DNA of 7,883 nucleotides from Hydrogenophaga sp. (GTDB lineage: Bacteria; Pseudomonadota; Gammaproteobacteria; Burkholderiales; Burkholderiaceae). This document shows, piece by piece, positions 6,739 to 7,883 of the stretch. Position numbers and translations under genes: made by a program. The notes below the pieces were generated by a model, which worked only from the letters and a program-made list of their open reading frames with translations, was not told the origin of the DNA and did no database searches. Numbering within the stretch: position 1 is the first letter of the stretch; the number at the start of each line of letters is the position of its first letter. The DNA lies in contig JALOSH010000088.1 in the NCBI GenBank assembly GCA_025458545.1, positions 1 to 7,883 on the forward strand, given 5' to 3'.

Positions 6739-6767
6739 AACAGCGATGGCGAATGGTAGGCAGTCAA
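6739..6767 (-). promoter_or_regulatory. Candidate operon promoter, weak -10
   Basis: The minus strand has TTGACT (6762-6767), a good -35, but 17 nt downstream only GCTGTT (6739-6744) is available as a -10. A good -35 paired with a poor -10 suits a promoter that needs an activator such as the divergent LysR protein. Transcription would begin near 6731, about 20 nt before the Bug start codon. This is a visual call only. Confidence 0.3.
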
Positions 6768-6777
6768 TTGATGCTCG

Positions 6778-6783
6778 TATACT
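6778..6783 (+). promoter_or_regulatory. Candidate -10 box of the LysR gene
   Basis: TATACT on the plus strand lies 41 bp before the ATG at 6825, giving a plausible leader of about 35 nt. No good -35 is found 16-18 bp upstream. The box overlaps the left arm of the dyad at 6779-6800, which would allow the regulator to repress its own gene. Confidence 0.35.
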
Positions 6784-6800
6784 GAAAATTCGTGAAGTAT
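6779..6800. promoter_or_regulatory. Dyad ATACT-N12-AGTAT, candidate LysR binding site
   Basis: This is an inverted repeat with perfect 5-bp arms and a 12-bp centre in the divergent intergenic region. Its centre lies about 58 bp upstream of the proposed operon start near 6731, close to the position expected for a LysR-family recognition site. It also covers the candidate -10 of the regulator gene. The protein-site link is inferred. Confidence 0.4.
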
Positions 6801-6819
6801 TGATAACTTTTTGATATCA
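6801..6819. promoter_or_regulatory. Dyad TGATA-N9-TATCA, second candidate LysR binding site
   Basis: This inverted repeat contains the LysR-family T-N11-A signature (T6804, A6816) exactly on its symmetry axis. It also contains the perfect 8-bp palindrome TGATATCA (6812-6819). The hexamer TTGATA occurs twice, at 6800 and 6811, one helical turn apart. The site ends 5 bp before the LysR start codon. Confidence 0.4.
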
Positions 6820-6824
6820 GATAA

Positions 6825-7742
6825 ATGGGCTCTGCACAGATACCGCAACTCCTGAACCGCTTGCGCATGCGCCAGGTCGCCCTGCTGCTGGCGATCGGCC
6901 GACACGGCACCCTGCGGGCAGCCGCCGCAGCGCTGGGCATGACCCAGCCGGCGGCTTCAAAAATGCTGCAGGAACTGGAGCATGCGATGGGGCACCCGCT
7001 GTTCGAGCGGGTCGGGCGCGGCCTGCGACTGACCGAGGGCGGGCGCTGCGTGATGGGCCATTTCCAGGGTCTGCAAGGAAGCCTGGATGCGCTGACCCGC
7101 GAGCTGGATGGCATTGCGCAGGGCGGCGCAGGCAAGCTGCACATCGGCAGCATCATGGCCGCCTCACCCGAGCTGCTGTCGAGCGCGCTGCTGACGCTCA
7201 AACAGCGCTACCCTCTGTTGTCGGTCGAGATCACCATCGACACCAGCGACCGCTTGACCGAGAGCCTGCGCCGGGGCGACCTGGATCTGGTGATCGGTCG
7301 GGTGCCCGAGGGCGCGATGGACGACATGGACTTCAGGCCGGTGGCCGACGAGGCGCTGAGCGTGGTGGCCCATCCAGACCACCCACTGGCGGGTCGCTCG
7401 CGTGTGACGTTCAACGATCTGCTGCAGCATCCCTGGATCCTGCAGCCGCGCGGCAGCCCGATGCGCGATGTGCTGGAGCAGGAGTTTCGACGGCATCGCG
7501 CCACCGTGCCGCGCGGGCTGATCGAGACCTCGTCGATCTTGACCACCATGAACCTGCTGGCGCGGTCCGACATGATTGCCGTGATCCCGGCCGAGGTCGC
7601 CACACGCTACGAAGCCCATCGCCTCCTCGCCTGCCTGCGCTACACGGTGCGCCAGCAGCTCGGCGTGTTCGGCTGCCTCACGGCCCGCGGCAGACCCGCC
7701 AGCCAGCCGATGAGCGAACTGCTCGGGCTGCTGACGGCCTGA
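6825..7742 (+). CDS. LysR-family transcriptional regulator, probable regulator of the L-lyxonate operon
   Basis: This 305-residue protein has the standard LysR architecture. The N-terminal winged helix-turn-helix spans about residues 11-72, with HGTLRAAAAALGMTQPAASKML (27-48) as the helix-turn-helix and PLFERVGRGLRLTEGG (58-73) as the wing. A linker helix follows, then a two-subdomain effector domain beginning near KLHIGSI (about 104-110). It resembles the GbpR subgroup, whose members regulate sugar-binding protein and sugar-acid genes; this is an impression, not a search result. It is divergent from the operon with 113 bp between start codons and two dyads there, the classic LysR regulator layout. 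L-lyxonate or a downstream keto acid is the likely co-inducer. The start codon lacks a clear Shine-Dalgarno sequence. An internal Met15 would still leave the helix-turn-helix, but homologues usually have the longer N-terminus. Confidence 0.92.
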   Translation: MGSAQIPQLLNRLRMRQVALLLAIGRHGTLRAAAAALGMTQPAASKMLQELEHAMGHPLFERVGRGLRLTEGGRCVMGHFQGLQGSLDALTRELDGIAQGGAGKLHIGSIMAASPELLSSALLTLKQRYPLLSVEITIDTSDRLTESLRRGDLDLVIGRVPEGAMDDMDFRPVADEALSVVAHPDHPLAGRSRVTFNDLLQHPWILQPRGSPMRDVLEQEFRRHRATVPRGLIETSSILTTMNLLARSDMIAVIPAEVATRYEAHRLLACLRYTVRQQLGVFGCLTARGRPASQPMSELLGLLTA

Positions 7743-7746
7743 AGTC

Positions 7747-7883
7747 TCAAAACGACTGCTGCGGCGCCTCGTCTTCGCGCCACACCGGCCCGGCCTGGGC
7801 CAGCGCCATCCACACCTGCAGCGGCAGCCGCTCGATGGCGCGGCGCGGGGCTTCGCGGGCCACTACCAATTGTCCGCCTTTCA
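7747..7883 (-). CDS. C-terminal end of an unidentified protein, truncated by the window edge
   Basis: An open minus-strand frame enters from the right edge and ends at a TGA (7747-7749), giving the last 44 residues of a protein. They read as normal coding sequence: a hydrophobic start (GGQLVVAREAPRRAIERLP), an amphipathic stretch (LQVWMALAQAGPVW) and an acidic tail ending EDEAPQQSF. I do not recognise the family from this tail. It is convergent with the LysR gene, with only 4 bp between the two stop codons and no visible terminator. Confidence 0.65.
   Translation of the reverse strand, partial: KGGQLVVAREAPRRAIERLPLQVWMALAQAGPVWREDEAPQQSF

Noticed and set aside
1..7883. CRISPR array, insertion sequence, prophage or toxin-antitoxin module
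   Set aside because: No spaced repeats, transposase or integrase motifs, terminal inverted repeats or small paired genes were seen on either strand.

Overview
The window looks like part of a GC-rich betaproteobacterial chromosome, most likely Burkholderiales and probably Comamonadaceae. The clues are an orphan Bug/TctC-type periplasmic receptor, a short DUF3297 protein, and a divergently placed LysR regulator. The genus is an inference, because no rRNA or housekeeping marker lies inside the window.

Layout. Positions 1-245 hold two nearly identical strong sigma70-type promoters in tandem on the minus strand, firing out of the left edge. Their form (near-consensus -35 and -10, GC-rich discriminator) suggests a stable-RNA (rRNA or tRNA) operon just beyond the window. 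Positions 246-823 hold no gene I can support. A small DUF3297 gene follows on the plus strand (824-1069). Positions 1118-6711 are one tightly packed minus-strand operon. In transcription order it encodes a Bug receptor, a PdxA-like dehydrogenase, L-lyxonate dehydratase (LyxD), a 2-keto-3-deoxy-L-pentonate dehydratase of the DHDPS fold, and alpha-ketoglutarate semialdehyde dehydrogenase. A LysR-type regulator (6825-7742, plus) is divergent from the operon across a 113-bp control region with two dyads. At the right edge is the C-terminal end of an unidentified minus-strand gene.

How it works together. LyxD dehydrates L-lyxonate to 2-keto-3-deoxy-L-lyxonate (the same compound as the L-arabinonate-derived keto acid). 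The DHDPS-fold enzyme converts that to alpha-ketoglutarate semialdehyde, and the aldehyde dehydrogenase oxidises it to alpha-ketoglutarate for the TCA cycle. The LyxD call is unusually strong. Counting from the ATG at 4651, the K-x-R motif ends at Arg179 and the catalytic His falls at 316, the residue numbers I recall from the published characterisation of this family. The Bug protein probably binds the sugar acid, and the LysR protein probably switches the operon.

The least explained member is the PdxA paralogue. It keeps the three metal-binding histidines, but by my alignment it has lost three of the five residues that hold the phosphorylated substrate in E. coli PdxA, and no kinase gene accompanies it. 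It may be an uncharacterised dehydrogenase of a non-phosphorylated hydroxy acid linked to L-lyxonate catabolism.
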